A stretch of 64,000 bases of DNA. Source: Vibrio cortegadensis. Lineage in GTDB: Bacteria > Pseudomonadota > Gammaproteobacteria > Enterobacterales > Vibrionaceae. The stretch is taken from contig NZ_AP025472.1 in the NCBI RefSeq assembly GCF_024347395.1, forward strand, positions 930,001-994,000. Reading direction: 5' to 3'. Below are positions 1 to 8,077 of this stretch, one piece after another. The position numbers and the translations under genes were made by a program. Position 1 is the first letter of the stretch. The number at the start of each line of letters is the position of its first letter. The notes under the pieces are model-generated. The model saw only the letters and a list, made by a program, of their open reading frames with translations. It was not told the origin of the DNA and made no database searches.

Positions 1-2
1 AT

Positions 3-1670
3 CTGAATGAGCAAATGAAAGCGATTCAGAAAGAGCTTGGCGAAACGGAAGATGGCGTTGACGAATTCGAAGTTTTAAAGCAGAAAATCGAAGAGTCTAA
101 AATGCCACAAGAAGCGCGTGATAAGACCGAACAAGAGCTTCAAAAACTGAAAATGATGTCGCCAATGTCTGCTGAAGCCACCGTTGTGCGTAGCTACATT
201 GATTGGATGATTGGTGTTCCTTGGACGAAGCGTTCAAAAGTTAAGAAGAATCTTGCGAAAGCCGAAGAAATTCTTAATGAAGACCATTTCGGTTTAGATC
301 GAGTGAAAGAACGAATCCTTGAGTATTTGGCGGTTCAAAACCGAATCAACAAGCTTAAAGGCCCAATTCTGTGCTTGGTTGGTCCTCCTGGTGTAGGTAA
401 AACGTCATTAGGTCGCTCAATTGCTTCTGCAACAGGACGTAAGTACACACGTATGGCACTGGGTGGCGTTCGTGATGAAGCTGAAATCCGTGGCCACCGC
501 CGTACTTATATTGGTTCAATGCCGGGTAAGTTAATCCAGAAAATGTCGAAAGTTGGCGTGAAAAACCCACTATTCCTTCTGGATGAGATCGATAAGATGT
601 CTTCTGATATGCGTGGAGACCCGTCATCTGCACTTTTAGAGGTGTTAGATCCTGAGCAAAACAATGCTTTCAACGATCATTACCTAGAAGTCGATTACGA
701 TCTGTCTGATGTCATGTTTGTTGCAACATCGAACTCAATGAATATTCCAGGCCCTCTTCTGGACCGTATGGAAGTGATTCGTCTTTCGGGCTATACCGAA
801 GATGAGAAGCTAAACATTGCGAAGCGACATCTTGTTGAGAAGCAAGTTGAACGTAATGGTTTGAAACCTAAAGAGATCACGATCGAAGACTCTGCCATTA
901 TCGGCATAATCCGTTACTACACACGTGAAGCCGGTGTACGTAGCCTTGAGCGTGAAATTTCCAAGATTTGCCGTAAAGCAGTGAAGAACATTCTTCTAGA
1001 TAAAGACCTGAAGAGTGTGACTGTCTCTATGGATAACTTGAAAGAGTATCTTGGTGTACAACGTTGTGATTTCGGTAAAGCTGATGACCGTAACCGTGTC
1101 GGCCAAGTCACAGGTCTTGCGTGGACGGAAGTTGGCGGTGATCTATTAACGATTGAAACAGAATCAATGGTTGGTAAAGGCAAACTGACTCAAACGGGTT
1201 CTCTTGGCGATGTGATGCAAGAGTCAATTCAAGCGGCAATGACAGTGGTACGCGCACGAGCAGAGAAGCTTGGGATCAATACCGACTTCTACGAGAAGCG
1301 TGACATCCACGTTCACGTTCCTGAAGGTGCAACACCGAAAGATGGCCCAAGTGCTGGTACCGCAATGTGTACAGCGCTTGTGTCTAGCTTAACGGGTAAC
1401 CCCGTGAAAGCAGAAGTCGCAATGACCGGTGAAATTACGCTTCGTGGTGAAGTGCTTCCTATCGGTGGACTGAAAGAGAAGTTACTTGCTGCGCACCGTG
1501 GTGGTATTAAAACGGTCCTTATCCCGAAAGATAATGAGCGTGATTTGGAAGAGATTCCAGACAATGTTATTGCTGATTTAAAAGTCATTCCAGTGCAATG
1601 GATTGATGAAGTGCTTAAAGTGGCATTAGAGCGAGACCCTACTGGTGTTGAGTTTGCTGCTGAAAAATAG
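3..1670 (+). CDS. lon: Lon ATP-dependent protease, C-terminal part (5' end outside window)
   Basis: The reading frame is open from base 3, so the N-terminal substrate-binding domain lies upstream of the window. Visible are the end of the helical domain (LNEQMKAIQKELGE), the AAA+ module with Walker A GPPGVGKTS and Walker B FLLDEIDKM, and the C-terminal Ser-Lys protease domain with PKDGPSAGTA (catalytic Ser) and GGLKEKLLAA (catalytic Lys). Lon is a cytosolic hexameric protease that degrades misfolded and short-lived regulatory proteins. It is followed by a strong terminator and then hupB, the usual gammaproteobacterial order. No lesion is seen in the visible part. Confidence 0.98.
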   Translation: MNEQMKAIQKELGETEDGVDEFEVLKQKIEESKMPQEARDKTEQELQKLKMMSPMSAEATVVRSYIDWMIGVPWTKRSKVKKNLAKAEEILNEDHFGLDRVKERILEYLAVQNRINKLKGPILCLVGPPGVGKTSLGRSIASATGRKYTRMALGGVRDEAEIRGHRRTYIGSMPGKLIQKMSKVGVKNPLFLLDEIDKMSSDMRGDPSSALLEVLDPEQNNAFNDHYLEVDYDLSDVMFVATSNSMNIPGPLLDRMEVIRLSGYTEDEKLNIAKRHLVEKQVERNGLKPKEITIEDSAIIGIIRYYTREAGVRSLEREISKICRKAVKNILLDKDLKSVTVSMDNLKEYLGVQRCDFGKADDRNRVGQVTGLAWTEVGGDLLTIETESMVGKGKLTQTGSLGDVMQESIQAAMTVVRARAEKLGINTDFYEKRDIHVHVPEGATPKDGPSAGTAMCTALVSSLTGNPVKAEVAMTGEITLRGEVLPIGGLKEKLLAAHRGGIKTVLIPKDNERDLEEIPDNVIADLKVIPVQWIDEVLKVALERDPTGVEFAAEK

Positions 1671-1699
1671 TGATGTACAGCATAAATAAGTAAAAGATT

Positions 1700-1738
1700 A
1701 CGCTGATAAGTTCAAAAAAACTTGTCAGCGTTTTTTTT
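1700..1738 (+). terminator. Intrinsic terminator of lon
   Basis: A stem of about 12 bp (ACGCTGATAAGTT pairing with AACTTGTCAGCGT, one G-T mismatch) is followed by an uninterrupted run of T, 30 bp after the lon stop codon. Confidence 0.9.
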
Positions 1739-1864
1739 GGACGCTAAGTTAATCCACTAAAGCGTGCAGCCCAGTTACAGTAAGGCTTTAGGCTAAATTT
1801 AAATCTAAAACGGAACGAAGCCACCTTAAAAAAATAATCATAGGTGACACAAAGGGGAATCACA

Positions 1865-2137
1865 GTGAATAAAGCACAATTAGTAGAATCAATTGCAGAA
1901 AACGCAGATATTTCAAAAGCATCAGCTGGTCGCGCATTAGACGCATTTATCAGCGCTGTTGGCGATACACTTCAATCCGGTGACCAAGTGGCACTTGTTG
2001 GTTTTGGTACCTTTAGCGTACGTACTCGTGCAGCTCGTACTGGCCGTAACCCAAAAACTGGCGAAGAGATTCAAATTGCTGAAGCAAAAGTTCCAGCATT
2101 TAAAGCAGGTAAAGCACTAAAAGACGCTTGTAACTAG
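1865..2137 (+). CDS. hupB: DNA-binding protein HU-beta
   Basis: This encodes a 90-residue HU-family histone-like protein that bends DNA and organises the nucleoid as a dimer. The chosen start is GTG (GTG AAT AAA GCA), preceded by AAGGGG at ideal spacing; it gives exactly the family length, whereas the upstream ATG at 1844 would add seven unrelated residues. The family signature GFGTFSVRTRAARTGRNP with the DNA-intercalating proline arm is present. It sits between lon and ppiD, as in E. coli and other Vibrio, with its own downstream terminator. Confidence 0.97.
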   Translation: MNKAQLVESIAENADISKASAGRALDAFISAVGDTLQSGDQVALVGFGTFSVRTRAARTGRNPKTGEEIQIAEAKVPAFKAGKALKDACN

Positions 2138-2217
2138 ATTCGATTATTCGAGCAGACAAGCACTTGATACTGAGATAGGCACAAATTCTCAAATATTAAG
2201 TCGAACTTTTTTAATTT

Positions 2218-2250
2218 ATGCGCATCCTACTGATGCGCATTTCTTTTTCT
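2218..2250 (+). terminator. Intrinsic terminator of hupB
   Basis: A perfect 9-bp stem (ATGCGCATC / GATGCGCAT) with a 5-nt loop is followed by TTCTTTTT. It lies about 80 bp after the hupB stop. Confidence 0.88.
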
Positions 2251-2318
2251 GATATTATCGCGCAATACATAATATTGATTTTGAAGTCCTTACTTCATTT
2301 CCGGAGAGCAGTTAAATT

Positions 2319-4172
2319 ATGATGGATCGATTACGCGAAGGCGTGAATAGCATCGCGATAAAAATTATCCTTGGATTAATCATCCTTTCATTTGTTTTTG
2401 CTGGTGTAGGTAGCTACATCACTGGTGGTGGTAATAACGCAGCAGCGAAAGTTGGCAATACAGAGATTGGTCGTGGTGAGTTTGAACAAGCATACCAAAA
2501 TGAACGCAACCGCATGCAATCTCAAATGGGTGATTACTTTGCACAGCTTTTAGGTGATCCTGCTTATGTTGAATCATTCCGTAGGTCTGTATTAGATCGT
2601 ATGGTGAATGAATTGCTTTTAGAGCAACATGCAGACGCATTAGGCTTGCGAGTAAGCGATGCTCAAATTCGTACTATGATTTTAGAAATGCCTCAATTCC
2701 AAAATGATGGCAAATTCGACCAAGATATTTACCAGTCCGCACTTCGTCGTGCTGGTTTTAGCGCTGAAAGCTTTGCGGAGTACATGCGTCGTGACGTAAT
2801 GCGTACTCAGCTTCTTACGGCACTAGAAAGTAGTGAGTTTACGCTGCCAAGTGAGATTGATGCTCAGAGCAAGCTAATCACTCAAACTCGTGATATTCGC
2901 ACGGTAACTTTGTCACTCAATGAATTTGCGAAAAACGCAGAATTGACGGACGAAGAGATTCAACAGTTTTACCAAGATAATGCCGCACGCTTTACTCGCC
3001 CAGAGCAGGTAAAAGTCGCTTATGTTGAGCTATCTGCTGAGCAACTAAAATCGCAAGTAACCGTTTCTGATGCGGATGCACAACAGTACTACCAAGATCA
3101 TATGGATAAGTACTCAACAGCAGAACAGCGCAAAGTGAGCCACATTCTGACTCAAAGCGAAGACGCTGCAGACGCTATTTTAGCTGAACTTAACAATGGT
3201 GCTGATTTTGCTACACTCGCTGAAGAAAAATCAGAAGATTTCGGCAGTGCAGAAGCGGGTGGTGATCTTGGTTGGGTTGAACGTGACGTAATGGACCCTG
3301 CATTTGAAGCTGCAGCATTTGGTTTGCAAAAAGCGGGTGACATTAGCGCCGTGGTGAAATCTGATTTCGGTTTCCACATCATCAAATTAGATGAAGTGAA
3401 AGCGTCTGAAGCTCAACCGTTTACTGATGTTGTTGGTGAAATCAAGACTGAACTGGTTGATCAGAAAGCCGTTGATCAGTTCTACGAGCTGCAATCTGAA
3501 TTAGAGAGAGTGGCGTTTGAATACCCTGACTCATTAGATGATGCTGCTCAAGCTATCAGCCAAGAGATCAAAACCACTGACTTCATCTCTCAAGTTGATG
3601 CGCCAGAACTACTAAAAGCACCTGCGGTTATTGACGCGATTCTTAGCCCTGAAGTGAAAGAAGATGGTTTGAATTCAGAAGCGATTGAAGTTGCTCCTGA
3701 GCATATTATCGTTGTTCGTGTAGAAGATACTCGCGATGAGAAAGTGCTGCCTTTAGAAGACGTGAAAGCACAAGTGGTTACTCAGCTTTCAAAAAATAAA
3801 GGTGAACAGCAAGCTATCGAACTTGGTTCGACGTTGGTGTCAGAACTAGAAGCGGGCAATACTGCGATTTTAGCTGACAATGGCCTAGAGTTTGGTGATG
3901 TTGAGACTATCGACCGTAGCTCTCCATTGGCAACGTCAGTATTTACTTTCGCTAAGCCAGAAGCGGATAAAGTGACATTTGGTCAATCTAAAGATGCTGA
4001 AGGCAATATCATTGTTGTTGAACTGTCTAACGTTGCAGCAAATATTAACCCTGCATACAGCGAACAGATTGGTGCTCAACTTGAGCGTAGCAACACTCAG
4101 CAAGATCTGAATGCGGTGCTAAGTGTATTACGTAAAAATACCAGCATTGAGTATTATGTTGTGAGCCAGTAG
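2319..4172 (+). CDS. ppiD: Periplasmic folding chaperone PpiD
   Basis: This 617-residue inner-membrane-anchored SurA/PpiD-type chaperone assists nascent envelope proteins leaving the Sec translocon. One N-terminal membrane segment (about residues 13-33, IIILGLIILSFVFAGVGSY-like) is followed by SurA_N-like helices. A parvulin domain follows at about residues 268-360 (VSHILTQ, GGDLGWVERD, FGFHIIKLDEV), then a C-terminal chaperone region. The length matches the E. coli protein (about 620 residues). SD GGAGAG precedes the ATG. In E. coli PpiD the parvulin domain has little isomerase activity; this was not tested here. Confidence 0.97.
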   Translation: MMDRLREGVNSIAIKIILGLIILSFVFAGVGSYITGGGNNAAAKVGNTEIGRGEFEQAYQNERNRMQSQMGDYFAQLLGDPAYVESFRRSVLDRMVNELLLEQHADALGLRVSDAQIRTMILEMPQFQNDGKFDQDIYQSALRRAGFSAESFAEYMRRDVMRTQLLTALESSEFTLPSEIDAQSKLITQTRDIRTVTLSLNEFAKNAELTDEEIQQFYQDNAARFTRPEQVKVAYVELSAEQLKSQVTVSDADAQQYYQDHMDKYSTAEQRKVSHILTQSEDAADAILAELNNGADFATLAEEKSEDFGSAEAGGDLGWVERDVMDPAFEAAAFGLQKAGDISAVVKSDFGFHIIKLDEVKASEAQPFTDVVGEIKTELVDQKAVDQFYELQSELERVAFEYPDSLDDAAQAISQEIKTTDFISQVDAPELLKAPAVIDAILSPEVKEDGLNSEAIEVAPEHIIVVRVEDTRDEKVLPLEDVKAQVVTQLSKNKGEQQAIELGSTLVSELEAGNTAILADNGLEFGDVETIDRSSPLATSVFTFAKPEADKVTFGQSKDAEGNIIVVELSNVAANINPAYSEQIGAQLERSNTQQDLNAVLSVLRKNTSIEYYVVSQ

Positions 4173-4201
4173 GCAATTAACATGTAATAGATATGAATAT
4201 G

Positions 4202-4237
4202 AAAACGGGTCACATTTGTGGCCCGTTTTATTTTTCT
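4202..4237 (+). terminator. Intrinsic terminator of ppiD
   Basis: A long stem (AAAACGGGTCACA / GTGGCCCGTTTT, one mismatch) is followed by ATTTTT, 30 bp after the ppiD stop. Confidence 0.88.
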
Positions 4238-4306
4238 GGCTTCCCCAACCTTCATTTCTGCATCATCGCTATTATTTCATTCCAATCTATTTAAAAGGAA
4301 TTGAAT

Positions 4307-4606
4307 ATGCTTTTACGTAAATACCTATTGACTCTGATTCTGGCGATATCATTACCCATTTCTGCTTTTGCGGCTGAAGATAGTACGCTCACTAAGCATG
4401 ATGGCATTGAAATTACGGTGAATATTAATACCGCTTCTGCAGAGGAGCTTGCCACCTTACTAAAAGGTGTTGGTAAGAAGAGGGCGCAAGATATTGTTGA
4501 CTATAGAAAAGCCAATGGTGAGTTTCAAACGGCTGAAGAGTTGACGAATGTTAAAGGCATTGGAACGTCAACATTAGAAAAAAACAGTGAAAGAATACAG
4601 TTATAA
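4307..4606 (+). CDS. comEA: ComEA-family periplasmic DNA-binding competence protein
   Basis: This is a 99-residue secreted helix-hairpin-helix protein. Residues 1-23 form a Sec signal peptide ending SAFAA. The remainder holds a tandem HhH domain (NINTASAEELATLLKGVGKKRA, then LTNVKGIGTSTLEKN). The ATG at 4307 is preferred because AAGGA lies 7 nt upstream; an in-frame TTG at 4301 has no such signal. In V. cholerae the comEA gene is located just after ppiD, and ComEA binds incoming DNA in the periplasm and ratchets it through the outer membrane during transformation. The competence role is inferred from family and position. Confidence 0.88.
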   Translation: MLLRKYLLTLILAISLPISAFAAEDSTLTKHDGIEITVNINTASAEELATLLKGVGKKRAQDIVDYRKANGEFQTAEELTNVKGIGTSTLEKNSERIQL

Positions 4607-4608
4607 AG

Positions 4609-4636
4609 CTACGTAAATAGAACTACATAAATAGAG
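4609..4636. repeat. 14-bp tandem duplication after comEA
   Basis: CTACGTAAATAGAA is followed directly by CTACATAAATAGAG (12 of 14 identical), starting 2 bp after the comEA stop. It belongs to a recurring class of short degenerate duplications at gene ends in this window. Confidence 0.75.
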
Positions 4637-4706
4637 CGCAAGGTACTGTTACTTTGGCTATGTCTCTAACCGCTTAAAGGGTCTCATGAAAATATCATGA
4701 AAAGAT

Positions 4707-5270
4707 TTACTCATGAGACTCGTTATCTGATGCGGTGATTTTTTGGACTGATAGGGTGAGCAAAGCTAACAAAGTTCCTCCGAGAGCCCCTACTAGGTGT
4801 GCCTCAATGGCCACTCGGGCGTTGATCATTGCACTCGTGCTTGTTGAAGCTCCGTATGATTGCTCCCAAGCGACTTTAGCTACTAATCCACCCACAAGTA
4901 GCCAGCTGCTTTTCCTTCCCTCTAAAGCTTCTCTGAGTGCGAAATATCCAAATAGTCCATGCAGGACACCTGACAACCCAACATAGCGTTGCATCTCTGT
5001 TGCCAATAAAGCGATACCAACCACTGCACTGCAACAAAGCAGCACAAAAGCAACATGCTTAGCGGTCGGTTTAAATAAGTGAGTAATAACCCATAGCCCT
5101 GCAATGTTCATGATAAGGTGCATGGCATTGGTATGAGTGAGGTTTCCTGTTAGGATCCGCCACCACTGGCCAGAAACAATGGCGGATGCATCCCATGTTG
5201 CCCACGATTGTAATTCTGGTATCTGAAAAGCAAGGCAAACGCCGCTCATTATTACTAAAAATAGGTACAC
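4707..5270 (-). CDS. rrtA: Rhombosortase (GlyGly-CTERM protein-sorting intramembrane protease)
   Basis: This 187-residue polytopic rhomboid-like protease cleaves the C-terminal GlyGly-CTERM anchor of proteins exported by type II secretion; V. cholerae calls it RssP. Rhomboid landmarks are visible: GQWWRILTGNLTH near residue 35, HLIMNIAGL in the second membrane segment, the catalytic GLSGVLHG (Ser) and a later EAHLVGALGG (His). The start is GTG at 5270 with TGGAG 5 nt upstream on the minus strand; no ATG exists further upstream before an in-frame stop. The start codon lies only 9 bp from that of divergent tapT. No GlyGly-CTERM substrate was noticed in the window. Confidence 0.9.
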   Translation of the reverse strand: MYLFLVIMSGVCLAFQIPELQSWATWDASAIVSGQWWRILTGNLTHTNAMHLIMNIAGLWVITHLFKPTAKHVAFVLLCCSAVVGIALLATEMQRYVGLSGVLHGLFGYFALREALEGRKSSWLLVGGLVAKVAWEQSYGASTSTSAMINARVAIEAHLVGALGGTLLALLTLSVQKITASDNESHE

Positions 5271-5279
5271 TGTTACTCC

Positions 5280-5918
5280 ATGTATAGATATTGCAGTAAA
5301 TGTCGAAAATCACTCAAAGCATGCATATGTGACTGGATTAAAACCCTTTCGACTTCGGTTGAGCTTATCATTCTTCAGCATTCGACAGAAGAAAATAGAC
5401 CGATGGGAACGGCGAGAATTCTATCTCTTTCATTGCCGAACAGTCGACTAATCGTAGGTGAAGACTTTTCTGATAATGTAGAACTCAATGGTTTGCTCAG
5501 TGAAAGTGAGGTCGAGCATGTCATTCTTTACCCAAGCGAAAAATCGACAGATATTCAGGCGTTCAAGCAGGTACAAGATCCTGACAGAAGGTTTGGAGAT
5601 GAAAAGAGACTACGTGTGATTCTGTTGGATGGAACATGGAAGAAAGCATTTAAAATGTGGCAAGTATCGAACAATTTGCGCGACTTAACTTGCATCCACC
5701 TGCCAACGGATCTGCAGGGGAATTATCGAATTCGGAAAGCCCCTTCAAGTAATAGTCTTTCAACGGTAGAGGCGGGCTATCATATTTTGTCTTTGCTAGA
5801 GCCTGAAAATGATTTTTCACCGCTGCTTGAAGCATTTGATAACATGATTGAGTTTCAAATTAAGCAAATGCCCCCTGGAGTGTTTGAAAAAAACTATCTA
5901 TCAAAGCTCAGTGATTAG
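5280..5918 (+). CDS. tapT: tRNA-uridine aminocarboxypropyltransferase (DTW domain)
   Basis: This is a 212-residue DTW-domain protein. The N-terminal Cys motif (YCSKCRKSLKACIC: Cys5, 8, 15, 17) probably binds zinc. The family-defining D-x-T-W appears as LLDGTWKKAFKM near residue 117. The family transfers the 3-amino-3-carboxypropyl group of S-adenosylmethionine to uridine; E. coli TapT (YfiP) makes acp3U47 in tRNAs, and this is the likely role. The start is ATG at 5280, needed to keep the Cys motif. SD is poor, and the promoter must lie inside the divergent rhombosortase gene. Confidence 0.9.
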   Translation: MYRYCSKCRKSLKACICDWIKTLSTSVELIILQHSTEENRPMGTARILSLSLPNSRLIVGEDFSDNVELNGLLSESEVEHVILYPSEKSTDIQAFKQVQDPDRRFGDEKRLRVILLDGTWKKAFKMWQVSNNLRDLTCIHLPTDLQGNYRIRKAPSSNSLSTVEAGYHILSLLEPENDFSPLLEAFDNMIEFQIKQMPPGVFEKNYLSKLSD

Positions 5919-5947
5919 AGGGCAATGATTGGGTTTTGAGCCCACTT

Positions 5948-7267
5948 TTAATGGGATGAGAACAGTTGCTGGTGTAACTGCTGGGCAAAACCATCGGTCA
6001 TCGCAGAAATATAGTCCGCGATAACTCTCATTCCATCGCCATGCTTCTGGTTGGCATCTCGCCACAATTGTTGTGTTGATTCGGGTAGTAATCTTTCTGG
6101 ATCGGCGCTAAAAGCTTCAAACATATCCATTATGATCTGTTGACCTTTGTACTCTACAATTTGGACTTGAGGTATTTGGATAACAAACTGGCTAACAAAG
6201 CCTTTTAAGACTTCTAGGGCGTCGGCCATCGGTTTCTCTAAATATGCATTGTACGCAAGGAGTTCTGATTCGAAGGGTGCAGGAACCTTTTGAATGCTAA
6301 TACTGGTCAGCAGGGCGTTGACCATTCCGCCTATGGCATCTTTTCTTAAATGATGTTTTCCAGAAAAAAGCATCTCATTAATCGACTCTAGGTTGGATTC
6401 AAACCACTTATCACCACATTCTGCTAATTGACTTGCTGCAGACTCTTGCCATTGTTGGCGAGTCACTAAACCTAGCACGATGGCATCTTCAAGATCGTGG
6501 ACCCCATAAGCGATGTCATCGGCAAGTTCCATAATCGAACAATCAATGGATTTATACTGGGTTTTCTGATGCTCAAACTCTGAAACATCACTTTCACGCA
6601 TTGTGGAGAATAGCGCTTTATCTTGGGTGCTAAGAGGAGAGAATACCCAATCAAGAATCGGTTTATCTTGGTCGTAAATACCTTTTGCCGGAGACCAATC
6701 TTTCGCTTTTAGTCGGCGTTGATGCTCAACAGGTTTGGGCTGAACGTGCGAACGAGTTTGGCTCAATAACGCTGGGTACTTAATTAAACCCAATAGAGTA
6801 CGTCGAGATAGGTTCATACCGTGATGTTCTGTGTATGGTTCTAAACGGCTTACTATTCGAAAAGTTTGGGCATTGCCTTCAAAACCACCATGATCACGCA
6901 TCATGTAGTTGAGAGCGACTTCACCGCCATGTCCATAAGGTGGGTGACCAATATCATGAGCAAGGCAGATGGATTCAATTAAGCTATCAGAAGGCAACAA
7001 GCAGCGGTACTCAGGTTGTTTCTTTTTGATCTGAGCCACAATGCCAGATCCTAGCTGAGCGGCCTCTAAGGAGTGAGTGAGCCGAGTTCGGTGGAAATCA
7101 TTAACCGACGTACCATGAACCTGGGTTTTAGCTTGTAGGCGTCTAAAAGCCGCAGAGTGTAAGATCCTAGCGCGATCTCGTTGAAATGGGCTTCGATGAT
7201 CATCACGTCTAATTTTATGTTCGTCATTATCTCTTTCTAACCACTGAGGGTTTAAGTCAATATCCAT
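5948..7267 (-). CDS. dgt: dGTP triphosphohydrolase family protein (dGTPase type 2)
   Basis: This 439-residue HD-domain enzyme would hydrolyse dGTP (or other dNTPs) to the nucleoside and triphosphate. Metal ligands are visible: His65 in TRLTHSLE, His104-Asp105 in LAHDIGHPPYGHGGE, and the later Asp in MELADDIAYGVHDLEDAI. It is shorter than E. coli Dgt (about 505) and fits the dGTPase-like type 2 subfamily. Related Shewanella proteins have been reported to defend against phages by depleting dGTP. Position beside yfbR, another HD nucleotide hydrolase, suggests a role in dNTP pool control. A defence role here is inference only. Confidence 0.92.
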   Translation of the reverse strand: MDIDLNPQWLERDNDEHKIRRDDHRSPFQRDRARILHSAAFRRLQAKTQVHGTSVNDFHRTRLTHSLEAAQLGSGIVAQIKKKQPEYRCLLPSDSLIESICLAHDIGHPPYGHGGEVALNYMMRDHGGFEGNAQTFRIVSRLEPYTEHHGMNLSRRTLLGLIKYPALLSQTRSHVQPKPVEHQRRLKAKDWSPAKGIYDQDKPILDWVFSPLSTQDKALFSTMRESDVSEFEHQKTQYKSIDCSIMELADDIAYGVHDLEDAIVLGLVTRQQWQESAASQLAECGDKWFESNLESINEMLFSGKHHLRKDAIGGMVNALLTSISIQKVPAPFESELLAYNAYLEKPMADALEVLKGFVSQFVIQIPQVQIVEYKGQQIIMDMFEAFSADPERLLPESTQQLWRDANQKHGDGMRVIADYISAMTDGFAQQLHQQLFSSH

Positions 7268-7305
7268 GCTGTGACTCCTCTGTTATCCTCTTACGTTACA
7301 GTGTG

Positions 7306-7920
7306 TTAGTTGATTTCGTCTAGTGTTAATTCAAAGCTTGGTGCGAAGGTTTGCAGAAAGTACTCCATTTCAGGTGTGTGTCGCTGTTGCAAAGTCTCTT
7401 CTAAGCGGCGTTTGGCGAGTGCATATTCATGGTTTCCGGCGCTGAGTTCTTCCAAGCATTTTAAGTAAGCACAGATAGAGTCCGCTTGCTTCACAATGGC
7501 AGCGTCTTCAGAATGAGCTGAATGTGAGACAAGAAACGGTGCAAAGTCCTCTTTAAATTCGTCAGGTAGCATAGAAAGAAGTTTATGCTCTGCCGCTGCT
7601 TCGATTTTTTTATACTCTTTGGCAATTTCGGGGTTGTAGTATTTGACTGGAGTCGGAAGATCGCCAGTAAGGACCTCGCTGGTATCGTGGTACATGCCTA
7701 AAATGGCTATTCTTTCTGGGTTTAATGTGCCGTCAAATTTCTTATTTTTTATTACTGCAAGAGCATGAGCAACGAAAGCGACTTGTAAGCTATGCTCAGA
7801 TATATTTTCTTTGGATATTGAGCGCATCAGTGGCCAACGCTGAATCAGCTTCATGCGGGCTAAATGAGCAAAGAAATGGCTCTTTTGAGGCGTTTTTCCT
7901 TCTATAACGGTCTCTTCCAT
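7306..7920 (-). CDS. yfbR: 5'-deoxynucleotidase YfbR
   Basis: This is a 204-residue HD-domain phosphohydrolase closely matching E. coli YfbR (199 residues), which dephosphorylates deoxyribonucleoside 5'-monophosphates. Signature stretches are SHFFAHLARMKLIQRWPLMR, SEHSLQVAFVAHAL (metal His43) and GMYHDTSEVLTGDLPTPVKY (HD pair and substrate pocket). The first residues MEETVIEGKTPQ are extra compared with E. coli. The gene lies 38 bp upstream of dgt on the same strand, so the two are probably co-transcribed. Both act on deoxynucleotides. Confidence 0.96.
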   Translation of the reverse strand: MEETVIEGKTPQKSHFFAHLARMKLIQRWPLMRSISKENISEHSLQVAFVAHALAVIKNKKFDGTLNPERIAILGMYHDTSEVLTGDLPTPVKYYNPEIAKEYKKIEAAAEHKLLSMLPDEFKEDFAPFLVSHSAHSEDAAIVKQADSICAYLKCLEELSAGNHEYALAKRRLEETLQQRHTPEMEYFLQTFAPSFELTLDEIN

Positions 7921-7952
7921 AACTATCTAATCCTTTATTGTTTATCTCTTAG

Positions 7953-7988
7953 TGCTTATTGGTTTCATAATGCTTATTGGTTTAATAG
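7953..7988. repeat. 18-bp tandem duplication between alaA and yfbR
   Basis: TGCTTATTGGTTTCATAA is followed directly by TGCTTATTGGTTTAATAG (16 of 18 identical). It is in the leader of yfbR, between the alaA terminator and the yfbR start. Confidence 0.8.
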
Positions 7989-8010
7989 TGGCTTGTTGAT
8001 TTTACATCAT

Positions 8011-8044
8011 AAAAAAATAGGCGCTGTAATGTACAGCACCTATT
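8011..8044 (-). terminator. Intrinsic terminator of alaA
   Basis: On the minus strand, AATAGGTGCTGTA pairs with TACAGCGCCTATT (one mismatch) around a 3-nt loop and is followed by a run of seven T. It lies about 35 bp after the alaA stop. Confidence 0.9.
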
Positions 8045-8077
8045 AAGAGTAGAGAAAAAGGTTTACGAAAGAAAGGT

